Assembly: GCA_018261905.1 (NCBI GenBank)
Contig: JAGTRU010000008.1
Coordinates: 52,882-116,881, forward strand
Length of the DNA stretch: 64,000 nucleotides
Reading direction: 5' to 3'
From: Pseudomonadota bacterium
Lineage (GTDB): Bacteria > Pseudomonadota > Gammaproteobacteria > Burkholderiales > Rhodocyclaceae
Shown here piece after piece: positions 8,578-17,231 of this stretch. Every line of letters starts with the position of its first letter. The first letter of the stretch is position 1. The notes under the pieces are model-generated. The model ran no database searches and was not told the DNA's origin. It was given only the letters and a program-made list of their open reading frames with translations. A program made the position numbers and the translations under genes.

Positions 8578-10125
8578 CTAGAACGAGCCCCAGTCGGCGG
8601 GGCGCCTGTGCAGCGATACGCGGTTGCTCTCTTCGGCAAAAGTCTGCACCAACGTGCCGCCTTCCAGGGCGGCAAATATCAGATCTTTCAGCGCGTCGTA
8701 ATCGGCCAGGGTTAGTGCAGGGGATTCCCCTTCGCTTTCCAGTCGTGTTTCCTGCAGGGTTTGCCAGCCAGCCTCAAGGAATTCACGAGAATCCAGGCTG
8801 ACATCCGGTGAGGTATTCGCGAGATAGCGATTGAACCAGCGGGAGAGCAATTCGCTGCGGCTTTCCGGCGGAGCGAATTGCACAACACGGTTGAGTACCT
8901 CAGTCGGCGTGACGATGTCCTCGGGCAGCGGAACAGGATCGGCTTGTTGGGCTTGATCGGCAGGCAGCGGTACGCGCGACAAATCCAGTTCGCCTTTGAA
9001 GGCCTTCTGACTCAGGGTGCCGTAGAGCGCTTCAAGGTCGGTGAGGCTTCGCTGGTAGCAGGCTTTAACACGCTCAACTTTTTCGACAATTGCTGCAAAT
9101 TGGTCCTGGAGGCTGATAGGCGGGATAACCGTCGGAAATGCTTTTAGTTGAGTTGAATTTATCGAGGCAATTCCAGTTGTTTGCTTCGCTGACTTTAGAA
9201 AATACCGTTTTCCGTAACGCGAACCAATGAGAGCGCTTAAGTAATATGGGTTTATTTTTTCTTGATCGTTGATGCGCACGCGGAAGATATGGTTCTGGTG
9301 AATGCAGTCGGGTACCTGCTCCTCCCAAACAGAGCCTCTGCCAAGCTTGTCAGGGTCGCCCCCTTCAGTTAGCAAAAGATCGCCCCGGCGAAGTTGGTAC
9401 TGATCTATCTCTTTCTGAGTCACTGCGATTGTCTTTACTTCATTAAGAACAAAGTGACCATCTTGAACATTCGCAACACGCAGGTAAGGAACATCTATCA
9501 GGTTCTCAGCCGTGTACTTTTTCCCTTTTGTGACGCCAGAGACGACTTCTGTATATACGGCCAATCTTTCAATTGCCCACTGTGTGTAGGTTCCATCCCG
9601 AAAGCCAAACATCTCCAGAAACACGATTTTGAGCAGGTCGTCGAGTTGTTGCAGGTGTTGTTTGCGCTGGGCGATCAGCCCTTCCACTTTGCCGAGCAGA
9701 TGGGCGATGCGGATTTGGGCGTTAAGGTCAGGGGCGTCATCCTTGAATGGGATTGGTATTTCAAGCTCTTTGAGAAATTTGAAATGCCTGCTGTAGCCCG
9801 CCGCTTTGATTTGAATAGATCGTAGGTAGTAGTAAACATAGCGGGCGTTCGCCAGCTTTGAATTTACCCAAAGAGCTTTAGCACCATCGGCACCAAGAGC
9901 AATGGGATCATCCTCGTATTTCAGTACACGCGTGTGATCACCAAAGATCAGTATTGGTAGTAATTGTCCATTAACGAGGTTGGCGTCGTCGGTGTAACCG
10001 GCAATTGCCTCCTTGCCTTGGTCAATTATTTTGTATCGACCTTTACTGTGATAGTCAGAGGCTTTGATTTTCTTGAATTTGGCGGTGGCGTCAGCAACAA
10101 CCTCGGAAAAGGAATGCCACTTCAT
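8578..10125 (-). CDS. hsdS: Type I restriction-modification specificity subunit HsdS
   Basis: A 515-residue protein that sets the DNA target of the type I complex. Two target-recognition halves are visible: the first ends in a helix bearing LNAQIRIAHLLGKVEGLIAQRKQHL (about 150-175), the second in QDQFAAIVEKVERVKACYQRSL (about 340-365), the conserved repeat spacers. The second half begins near VVSGVTKGKKY. After the last spacer there is an extra tail of about 125 residues that ordinary HsdS lacks. The ATG overlaps the hsdM stop by four bases (ATGA). The DNA coding for the recognition halves is clearly more AT-rich than the neighbours, as expected for exchanged recognition domains. Confidence 0.9.
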   Translation of the reverse strand: MKWHSFSEVVADATAKFKKIKASDYHSKGRYKIIDQGKEAIAGYTDDANLVNGQLLPILIFGDHTRVLKYEDDPIALGADGAKALWVNSKLANARYVYYYLRSIQIKAAGYSRHFKFLKELEIPIPFKDDAPDLNAQIRIAHLLGKVEGLIAQRKQHLQQLDDLLKIVFLEMFGFRDGTYTQWAIERLAVYTEVVSGVTKGKKYTAENLIDVPYLRVANVQDGHFVLNEVKTIAVTQKEIDQYQLRRGDLLLTEGGDPDKLGRGSVWEEQVPDCIHQNHIFRVRINDQEKINPYYLSALIGSRYGKRYFLKSAKQTTGIASINSTQLKAFPTVIPPISLQDQFAAIVEKVERVKACYQRSLTDLEALYGTLSQKAFKGELDLSRVPLPADQAQQADPVPLPEDIVTPTEVLNRVVQFAPPESRSELLSRWFNRYLANTSPDVSLDSREFLEAGWQTLQETRLESEGESPALTLADYDALKDLIFAALEGGTLVQTFAEESNRVSLHRRPADWGSF

Positions 10126-11822
10126 CCCACCATCCTCTTCAGTTCCAGCAGTTCACGCACAATCCCGCTTTGCACCTCGGCTAGCTCAATCTCGTCCACG
10201 TCTCCCACCTCGGCCCGAATCAGCCGATCCAGAATCACGCCGGGCTTGTCGTACTTCACTTCCTCGAACACGTCTTCCTTGTAATGGGAAAGTGAAAGGT
10301 CGTAGCCTTCGGCCTCGATTTCGTGGCGCGGCACCATGAAGCATTTGGCCGTGCGGCTGTTGTCGGTTACGGCATTACGGGCGCGGTATTTGGCGACGAT
10401 GTCGAGTAGGTCGCCATAGCCTTCCTGTTTGCTACGCTTGTCGTCGAGGCTATAGCCGTCGGCCTGCATTTCGTAGAACCAGACGTGTTCGGTGGCTGGT
10501 CTGTCGACCTTGTCCTTCGCCCCATAAACCTTGGTGAATAGCATAATGGCGGTGCTGACCCCAGCATAGGGCTTGAAGACGCCGCTGGGCAGAGTGATGA
10601 CGGCCTTGAGGTCGCAGCGCTCGACCAACAGTTGGCGTAGGGTCTTGAAGGCGCCGCCGGAACCGAAGAGCACGCCTTGCGGCACGATGACGCAGGCGGT
10701 GCCGCCTATTTTGAGCAAACGGTAGATGTTCTCGACAAAGAGCAGTTCGGTCTTGGTGGTGGCGAGTTGCAGGTTTTCGTTGATGTCACCCTTGTCGATG
10801 CTGCCGGTGAAGGGCGGGTTGGCCATCACGATGTGGTACTCGCCTTCCTCGTTGTAGCCCTTGGAGAGCGTGTCCTGGTAGTCGATATGCGGCTCGTCGA
10901 TGCCGTGCATCATCAGGTTCATCAGCCCCAGGCGCACCATAGTGGCGTCGATGTCGTAGCCCCAGAGGGATTCCTGCAGGATTTCCTGAGCGTCGGCGGT
11001 GAGGCTGGCGGCGACCGAGGTGCGCACAAAGCCGTCTTCGTCGGGGACGAGGTTTTTGCTGCCGGCCCGGATGGCGAGCTGGGTAACGATGTATTGGTAG
11101 GCGCCGAGCAGAAAGCCGCCGGAACCGCAGGCCGGATCGGCGATTTTGTGGCCGAGTTGCGGCTGCACCAGGTCGGCCATCAGCTTGATGATGTGGCGCG
11201 GCGTGCGGAACTGTCCGTTTTTGCCGGCGGTGGCGATTTCGGAAAGCAGCATTTCATAGACATCGCCCTGGATGTCCTGAAATGCCTGGCCGTTGATTCG
11301 CGAGTCGCGCTCCATGACCTCGAAGATTTCGTCGATGGTCTTCACCGCTTCCACTAGCAGCATCGGCTTGGGGATGATGAACACCGCATTCTTCATGTGG
11401 TGGGTGAAGTTGGATTCGGCGCCGTTAAGGTCCTTGAGAAAGGGGAACACCTTGCTCTGGACGTGTTGCAGCATCTCTTCGGCCTGCATGCGCTTGAATT
11501 CGCTCCAGCGCAGGCGGCGTCTGTCGATCTCGTAGCGCTTTTCGTCTTCCTGCTTCCTGGCCAAATCGGCATCGCTATCATTATTTTCGCGCCGCGCACG
11601 GTATTCGGGTGGAATCCACGAGCCAACGAACTTTGATTGGTAGGGCTCGTCCGTCCATTCGGCATCGGCCTGGCGCTTCAAGTCCAGCTCGTCGAGCCGC
11701 TTCATGAACAGCAGGTAGGTGATCTGTTCGATGGCGGTCAGCGGGTTGCTGATGCCGCCGCTCCAGAATTTGTTCCAGAGCTGTTCGATCTTGCCTCTGA
11801 GTTCGGGGTTGTTTTGCAGCAT
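10122..11822 (-). CDS. hsdM: Type I restriction-modification DNA methyltransferase HsdM
   Basis: A 566-residue N6-adenine methyltransferase subunit. An N-terminal helical domain (LWNKFWSGGISNPL onward) precedes the catalytic domain. The AdoMet motif DPACGSGGF is at 229-237, the catalytic NPPF at 335-338, and the TPRHIIKLM segment typical of HsdM near 207. With HsdS it methylates host sites and with HsdR it forms the nuclease. The length is in the normal range and all motifs are intact, so it should be active. It is separated from dinD by 63 bases and overlaps hsdS. Confidence 0.95.
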   Translation of the reverse strand: MLQNNPELRGKIEQLWNKFWSGGISNPLTAIEQITYLLFMKRLDELDLKRQADAEWTDEPYQSKFVGSWIPPEYRARRENNDSDADLARKQEDEKRYEIDRRRLRWSEFKRMQAEEMLQHVQSKVFPFLKDLNGAESNFTHHMKNAVFIIPKPMLLVEAVKTIDEIFEVMERDSRINGQAFQDIQGDVYEMLLSEIATAGKNGQFRTPRHIIKLMADLVQPQLGHKIADPACGSGGFLLGAYQYIVTQLAIRAGSKNLVPDEDGFVRTSVAASLTADAQEILQESLWGYDIDATMVRLGLMNLMMHGIDEPHIDYQDTLSKGYNEEGEYHIVMANPPFTGSIDKGDINENLQLATTKTELLFVENIYRLLKIGGTACVIVPQGVLFGSGGAFKTLRQLLVERCDLKAVITLPSGVFKPYAGVSTAIMLFTKVYGAKDKVDRPATEHVWFYEMQADGYSLDDKRSKQEGYGDLLDIVAKYRARNAVTDNSRTAKCFMVPRHEIEAEGYDLSLSHYKEDVFEEVKYDKPGVILDRLIRAEVGDVDEIELAEVQSGIVRELLELKRMVG

Positions 11823-11885
11823 GGTGATGATCCTTGGCTGGCAGCGTGACCGCTAACCGGCAGATGGCGATGGCGCGCGAGCGAC

Positions 11886-12743
11886 TTATTCTTTCGGGGC
11901 CGGCAGTGTACCCGATTGCTGGACGAGCTTCTTTTCCTCGGATTTGACGCGCCGTTCCAGCTTCTTGATGTCTTCTTCCGGCGGCAGTTGTTCCGGCTTA
12001 ATGCCGCGCTGGCCAAGCATGTCGCGCACGCTTTCGTTGTTCTGCACATGCTCGCGGGTGATGGCGCGTTCGCCTTGCAGGTTGTCCTGGCTGACGTTGT
12101 GATTGGTAATTTCGGTCGCCAGGTTCTTCGCGGCAATGGTCAGCGTGGGCAGAAAGTCGGCCAGCGGGCGGGTCTTAGTGATGCCGAAGCGGTCTTTCAT
12201 GGCCTGGGTGGTATGGCCGCCGAAGAGTGCCGCATCGCCCTGGGAGCGGATGCGCCCGAAGCCGGCATCGTCGACGCCGCGTTCGTAGATGTTCTGGGAA
12301 AGTGTCTTTTCCGATTCGCGCAGCCGCTCGCGAGCGTCGAGCCGGGCTTGCAGGCGCATGCGGTCTTCGATCAGCTCCTGCTTGCGGGTCTGGATGGCAA
12401 AGTAGCTTTGGGCAAAGGCGATAGGCTCCTTGCGCGGGTCGCCGTTCTGGGCGATCAGGTAGCAGGCATAGCGGGTGAGCATGAAGTCGTCGATGAGACG
12501 TTCGGCGCCGCTACCAAGTTTGACCATTTTCGTGACGCCACGAAAATGGTCGCTAACCGCGTAACCCGTAGTTTCACAGGACTCAATGGCGCGATTGATC
12601 GCGTTCTGGAAGTTTTCCCAGCGGTTGTAGCCAAGCGGCTCCATGAGATCACGGGCAAACCAGAATTCAATGCCTTCGTCCGGAGTACGCTGGCCCAGGG
12701 CGTCAAATTGATTTGTCAGTAATTGAATCGCTCCAGATTGCAT
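11886..12743 (-). CDS. dinD: DNA-damage-inducible protein D (DinD) inside the hsd operon
   Basis: A 285-residue protein recognised as DinD by the N-terminal block with EFWFARDLMEPLGY, the segment LTRYACYLIAQNGDP and YFAIQTRKQELIE, followed by a helical middle and a charged C-terminus. E. coli DinD is SOS-induced and limits RecA filament activity; here no SOS (LexA) box is apparent in the 28-base gap to hsdR, so it is more likely expressed with the restriction operon. Its place between hsdR and hsdM suggests a role in restriction control or in sensing damaged DNA; this is inference. The gene contains a perfect 13-bp hairpin (listed separately). Confidence 0.88.
   Translation of the reverse strand: MQSGAIQLLTNQFDALGQRTPDEGIEFWFARDLMEPLGYNRWENFQNAINRAIESCETTGYAVSDHFRGVTKMVKLGSGAERLIDDFMLTRYACYLIAQNGDPRKEPIAFAQSYFAIQTRKQELIEDRMRLQARLDARERLRESEKTLSQNIYERGVDDAGFGRIRSQGDAALFGGHTTQAMKDRFGITKTRPLADFLPTLTIAAKNLATEITNHNVSQDNLQGERAITREHVQNNESVRDMLGQRGIKPEQLPPEEDIKKLERRVKSEEKKLVQQSGTLPAPKE
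12522..12551. repeat. Perfect inverted repeat within dinD
   Basis: Arms of 13 bases (12522-12534, GACCATTTTCGTG, and its exact complement at 12539-12551) enclose a four-base loop. It lies inside the coding region for the VTKMVK area of DinD. It could slow ribosomes or polymerase or bind a regulator, or may be chance in a conserved protein segment. Confidence 0.6.
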
Positions 12744-12771
12744 AGTGACTCCCTCTTATTCCTGTTTATTG

Positions 12772-15570
12772 TTAAGCAGCCAGGCGCTCGGTGAGCTGCA
12801 AAATTTCGTTGATCTCGGCCGGACTGAATACGCCACGAATACCTTGCGGATGAAGGACAGTAAATGGTGCGCTGATCAGATCTTTCTTCTCCACCTTTTC
12901 GCGCTCGATGATGAAGTCCTTGAGTAACTTGAGAAACTCCATCTGGCGGCCGCTCAGGGTGGTGTGGGCGCGGATGAATTGATCGAAGGCGGCGCTGACT
13001 TCGTCCGGGAAGCTTTTCAGGGTCTCGATGCCGAGGATGTGGCGGATGAACTGGATGAAACGCGCCTTGCGGTTTTTATAGACTTGGCGCAACAGGTCTT
13101 CAGTGATGTGTGGGTGTTCTTCGTGCAGGAGCTCGGCCAGTTGATCCGCTTCGTCCGCACTCACCGTCTCGCCATTCTTGATTTTCTGTAGTACCGGGTT
13201 GTGCTCGGTCAGTTCGGCGATCAGGACTTCGACCATTTCCCGGTAACGGGCGATGTTGACCGCTTCGTGTTGCGGGCCGAATTCCACCCATTCCTTCTTG
13301 TGCAGTTCGTCGACCAGATCGAGGTGTGTTTGGCCCTCGCCCGTGGGCTGTTCGCGGAATTTCATCAAGGGGCCAAGTTTGTTGACCAGCTCGTCGAAGG
13401 CGTCTTCATCGGCATTGGCCCAGTAGTGACTGGTTTGCGCGGCGCGAATCAGGGTTTCTTGCTGTTTCACGAAGCCGACCGAGAGCGGTAGTTCGCTGAT
13501 TTGTTCGACGATGCCATCTTTGATGGTTGCCGCTTGTTCCTTCTCTTCGTTGAGTAAGGCCAGTGAGTATTCGAGCAGGTCGCGCTCGAAACGCATGGCC
13601 TTGAAGTCGGCGTCGGAGACGGTGCGGAACAGAGGTTTGATTTCGGTGCGCAAGAATTCGAGCTTCTGGTGGTTGAGGCTGATCCAGAAGTTTTCTTCTT
13701 CAAGACGCGACAGGACCGGAGCGGCCTCCTTGATAACGACCGAGGTCTTGGGCAACGCGGCAATCTGCCGGTGTAGTTTGCCGATTTCACGCGCGGCAAT
13801 GTCGGCTAGGCCACTGTCGACGGCCTTTTCGATCTTGTCGAGCCGCAGGCCAACCAGCCGGACCGGCAAGGGCAACTGTGGTTTGAGTTCCTTGCCTTTG
13901 GGATTGAGCTTGAAATACTCGAAGTTGTCCCAGCAATCGAGGATCAGGAAAACATCCTTCTCGGTGCACCAGGGCTTGGGTTTGTTGCTTTCCAGCAGGC
14001 GCGTGCCGCGCCCGACCATCTGCCAGAACTTGGTGTAGGAATAGACCGGTTTGGCGAATACGAGATTGACGATCTCGCGCACATCGATGCCGGTATCGAG
14101 CATGTCCACGCTGATCGCAATGCGCGGCATGTCGTTGTTGGTGAATTGGTCGAGCAGACCGCCTTTGCCGTAGACGCGCGGATCGTCCGAGACCAGCACC
14201 TTGGCTAGTTCACCGTGGTATTGCGGGTAGAGCTTGTCGAAAATTTCCTCCATCCGCCGGGCATGCGCCTTGGTGGCACAGAAGAAGATGGTTTTGCCCG
14301 GCAGCACGCCGTTGGCGTCCTTGATCGATTCTTCCATGAACTCGCGGACGATCAGGGTGTTGGAGCCCTTGTTGATCACCTGCTTTTCGAGCTGCGAGCC
14401 TTCAAAGTTGATTTCTTCAACTTCCTTGCCTTGCAGGATCAGCTTTTTCTGGTCTTCGAGCGAAATGGTGCGCTTGCTGATGCCCTCCATCTGGAACTTG
14501 GTCTGAATTTTCATGACCTGAAAATTGCAGAGGTAGGGCGGCTTGTTGTTGACGGCTTCTTCGAAGGTATAGGCAAAGGTCGGCAGGCCGTCTTCGCAAT
14601 GGAATAGCTGGAAGGTGTTGTGGTCGATGATGTCGGTCGGTGTCGCCGTCAAACCCAGAGTGATGGTCTTGAAGTACTCGAGTACGTCGCCGTAGGTGTT
14701 ATAGATCGAGCGATGGCTTTCATCGACCACGATGAAATCGAAGAAGTGTGGCGAAAGGTGCTGTACCTCGTCCCGGATGATGTTGAGCATTGTCGGGTAG
14801 GTGGCAATATAGATTCGCCGGTCTTTCGCGATCAGTTTTTCACCCAGATTCGGCCAGCGCGGCTCGTTGGGCATGTGTTCCTTGAAGGCTGCGAGCGCCT
14901 GTTCTCGCAGCGCAATCCGATCAACCAGGAACAACACCTTTTCGGCATGCCCGGCACGCATCAACGCATCGATCATGGCAATGCAGGTTCGGGTCTTGCC
15001 CGTGCCGGTAGCCATGACCAGCAGGAAATTGCGTTTTTTCTGCTCGATGCCTTCGAGCACCGAGCGAATGGCGCGAATCTGATAGTCACGCCCGGCAATC
15101 GAGGTATTGATGAATTCTTGCGTCAGCGGTTTGCGATTACGCCGGATATAGGCAAAGCGTTCCAGATCGTCGCGTGAGGGAAAGCCGATGACCTTACGCG
15201 GCGGGGCGTTTTCCAGATCCCAGAAATAGGTTTCCAGACCATTGGTGTAAAAGCAGAACGGCAACTCGCCACCGAGTTGTTTCTGGATGTTGTAGCAGTA
15301 CTGCTTGGCCTGTTCCCGGCCAATGGCGGCATCCCGACTGGATTTTTTGGCTTCAACAACGGCGAGTGGCTTACGGTCTTTGCCCAGCAGAACATAATCG
15401 CTGAACTGGTGGCCTTCGTAGCGAGTACGTGGTTCGGCCACACCTTCGGGAAGCACAGTCAGAATGTCGAATTCTTCGACGACCTGCATGGGGTCCTTGA
15501 CGTTCCAGCCGGACAGGGCCAAATGCAGGTCAACAAGCTCGGAGCGGGTCTGTGCCTCAGATTTGCTCAT
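12772..15570 (-). CDS. hsdR: Type I restriction enzyme motor/nuclease subunit HsdR
   Basis: A 932-residue subunit that translocates DNA and cuts it when the target is unmethylated. The N-terminal PD-(D/E)xK nuclease shows Asp58 (QFSDYVLL) and Glu73-Ala-Lys75 (AVVEAKK). The helicase part has MATGTGKT at about 186-193, VVDESH, GLTATP, and later VDMLDTGIDV and QMVGRGTRL motifs. The C-terminus resembles the EcoEI-type HsdR tail. All catalytic motifs are intact. It is the first gene of the operon; the promoter should lie in the 330-base gap upstream (15571-15900). Confidence 0.95.
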   Translation of the reverse strand: MSKSEAQTRSELVDLHLALSGWNVKDPMQVVEEFDILTVLPEGVAEPRTRYEGHQFSDYVLLGKDRKPLAVVEAKKSSRDAAIGREQAKQYCYNIQKQLGGELPFCFYTNGLETYFWDLENAPPRKVIGFPSRDDLERFAYIRRNRKPLTQEFINTSIAGRDYQIRAIRSVLEGIEQKKRNFLLVMATGTGKTRTCIAMIDALMRAGHAEKVLFLVDRIALREQALAAFKEHMPNEPRWPNLGEKLIAKDRRIYIATYPTMLNIIRDEVQHLSPHFFDFIVVDESHRSIYNTYGDVLEYFKTITLGLTATPTDIIDHNTFQLFHCEDGLPTFAYTFEEAVNNKPPYLCNFQVMKIQTKFQMEGISKRTISLEDQKKLILQGKEVEEINFEGSQLEKQVINKGSNTLIVREFMEESIKDANGVLPGKTIFFCATKAHARRMEEIFDKLYPQYHGELAKVLVSDDPRVYGKGGLLDQFTNNDMPRIAISVDMLDTGIDVREIVNLVFAKPVYSYTKFWQMVGRGTRLLESNKPKPWCTEKDVFLILDCWDNFEYFKLNPKGKELKPQLPLPVRLVGLRLDKIEKAVDSGLADIAAREIGKLHRQIAALPKTSVVIKEAAPVLSRLEEENFWISLNHQKLEFLRTEIKPLFRTVSDADFKAMRFERDLLEYSLALLNEEKEQAATIKDGIVEQISELPLSVGFVKQQETLIRAAQTSHYWANADEDAFDELVNKLGPLMKFREQPTGEGQTHLDLVDELHKKEWVEFGPQHEAVNIARYREMVEVLIAELTEHNPVLQKIKNGETVSADEADQLAELLHEEHPHITEDLLRQVYKNRKARFIQFIRHILGIETLKSFPDEVSAAFDQFIRAHTTLSGRQMEFLKLLKDFIIEREKVEKKDLISAPFTVLHPQGIRGVFSPAEINEILQLTERLAA

Positions 15571-15900
15571 GGCTTACCTGGCTGGCTGTGTGCCTCTGAC
15601 GCATTTGGATACCCGTTCGCCTACGAAATCGTTGAAAATGGGGACATGTTAGTTGAATGAACCGGGATAGCGAAGTGTCTCTGTATGCCGACCTAAATCG
15701 ACCAGAGTGTTGTGGACAACCTTGAACGTCCGTGTCACAACGAAAACCTGCCCAACATAGATCGCGACTGGATGACAGCTCTAGCCGATCAGCAGGCGCC
15801 CCCCATCTAATCTCTCACCCACCTATCACCACACCCCCTTCATAATCCCAATCAGCAGCAGGCTGCGCATCGACTCCCCCATTTATTCCAGCGAGACGCC
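15571..15900. other. Gene-free region between hsdR and hemG
   Basis: This 330-base stretch separates the divergent hsdR and hemG genes and must contain both promoters. I see no RNA gene, no clear inverted repeat, no complete insertion sequence and no obvious direct repeat matching the left edge of the island near 5500-5690. It is likely the right junction of the transferred defence island. Confidence 0.5.
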
Positions 15901-16428
15901 GTGAGCAAAATTCTGATCATCTATTCCACCACCGACGGGCACACCTTGAAGATTTGCCGGGTGCTGAAGGAGGTTGTCGAGCGCCACGGCGATGCGGTCA
16001 CGTTGAGCGAGATCGGGCTTGCCGAGCAGGTCGAGTTGCCGGCTTTCGACAAAATCGTGATTGGTGCCAGCATCCGTTATGGCAAGCACAGCCGCTCGGT
16101 CCTCGATTTTATCGGTCGCCACCAGGCCTTGCTCGAGTCCAGGCCGAACGCCTTTTTCTCGGTGAACATCGTCGCCCGCAAGCCGGAAAAAAACACCCCG
16201 GAAACCAACCCCTACTTGCGGAAATTTCTCCGCCAGATTACCTGGCAGCCGCGGCTGCTGGCGGTCTTTGCGGGCCGGCTGGATTATCCGAGCTATCGCC
16301 CGGTCGACCGGATGATGATACGCCTGATCATGCGGCTGACGCATGGCCCGACCGCACCGGACACCGTCGTCGAATTCACCGACTGGCCGAAGGTGGAAGC
16401 CTTCGGCCAGCGGCTGGCCGAGATGTAG
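15901..16428 (+). CDS. hemG: Menaquinone-dependent protoporphyrinogen IX dehydrogenase HemG-like flavodoxin
   Basis: A 175-residue flavodoxin-fold protein that would oxidise protoporphyrinogen IX to protoporphyrin IX in haem synthesis, passing electrons to quinones. The FMN phosphate-binding loop is YSTTDGHTLKI at residues 8-18, and the segment KIVIGASIRYGKH around 55-67 is typical of HemG rather than of electron-transfer flavodoxins. The C-terminal part with PSYRPVDRMMIRLIM may contact the membrane. It starts with GTG. The length matches E. coli HemG (about 180). Confidence 0.88.
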   Translation: MSKILIIYSTTDGHTLKICRVLKEVVERHGDAVTLSEIGLAEQVELPAFDKIVIGASIRYGKHSRSVLDFIGRHQALLESRPNAFFSVNIVARKPEKNTPETNPYLRKFLRQITWQPRLLAVFAGRLDYPSYRPVDRMMIRLIMRLTHGPTAPDTVVEFTDWPKVEAFGQRLAEM

Positions 16429-16521
16429 GCGGCCGGCCGCATCTATTGCCGGAAAGGCGCCGCAAGATTATTTTTGCGGGGCCCCGAGGCGGCAGCCTAG
16501 CCAGGACGCCTTTCCCTTGGC

Positions 16522-17220
16522 ATGATCGACTCCATGAAATTTTCCCGTCTTTTCCTGAACCGTTTGCAGAATCAACCGAGCGCCCACGATACGGTCGTCG
16601 TCATCGACGTGCTGCGCTCCTTCACGACGGCGGCGGTGGCGCTGGCCAGGGGGGCGGCGGCGATTTATCCGGTGGAAGGCATCACGGCGGCGATGACGCT
16701 GCTCGATAAACTGCCGAATCCCGTTTCGGTGGGCGCCGTGGGCGGCGGCGACCCGGTGCCCGGCTTCGACTACGGCAATTCACCGGCCCTGCTGAGGCAG
16801 GCCGAGCTGAGCGGCAAGAACGTCGTACTCAGCACGGCAGCCGGGGTCCGCGGTCTGCTGCGGTTTCGCCAGGCACGCCATCTCTACGCCGCCAGCCTGG
16901 TTTGCGCCCGGGCGACGGCGGCGGCGATCCGGGCGGCGGGGGCGGCGGAGGTCTGCTTTGTCATCACCGGCGAATGGATCGACCGCGACGGCGACGAGGA
17001 CATTGCCTGTGCCGATTACATCGAAGCGCTGTTGCGCGGCGAGCCGGCCGCCCCGGAGCCGTTCGCCCAGCGGGTCCGGGCGTCCGATTTCGGCCGGCGC
17101 TTCACCGCCGGCACCTGGCCGAACCTGCCCCGGGCCGACCTCGAACTGGCGGCTACCGCCGATTTTTTTGATTTCGCCATGGTTGTCCGCCACGCTGGCG
17201 ACCAGTTGGTGATTCGCTAG
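16522..17220 (+). CDS. 2-phosphosulfolactate phosphatase (ComB) family protein
   Basis: A 232-residue protein of the ComB fold. Recognisable segments are VVVIDVLRSFTTAAVAL near residue 25, the GNSPALL block near 89, STAAGVRGLL near 105 and the acidic EDIACADYIEALL near 156. The founding member hydrolyses 2-phosphosulfolactate in coenzyme M synthesis; in bacteria without that pathway the substrate is unknown, and nothing nearby suggests sulfonate metabolism. An alternative ATG lies at 16534 (MKFSRLF). No good ribosome-binding site favours either start. Confidence 0.78.
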   Translation: MIDSMKFSRLFLNRLQNQPSAHDTVVVIDVLRSFTTAAVALARGAAAIYPVEGITAAMTLLDKLPNPVSVGAVGGGDPVPGFDYGNSPALLRQAELSGKNVVLSTAAGVRGLLRFRQARHLYAASLVCARATAAAIRAAGAAEVCFVITGEWIDRDGDEDIACADYIEALLRGEPAAPEPFAQRVRASDFGRRFTAGTWPNLPRADLELAATADFFDFAMVVRHAGDQLVIR

Positions 17221-17231
17221 ACCCGCCCCCG

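Noticed and set aside
15571..15900. Possible attachment repeats flanking the defence island
   Set aside because: No direct repeat shared with 5500-5690 could be identified by eye.
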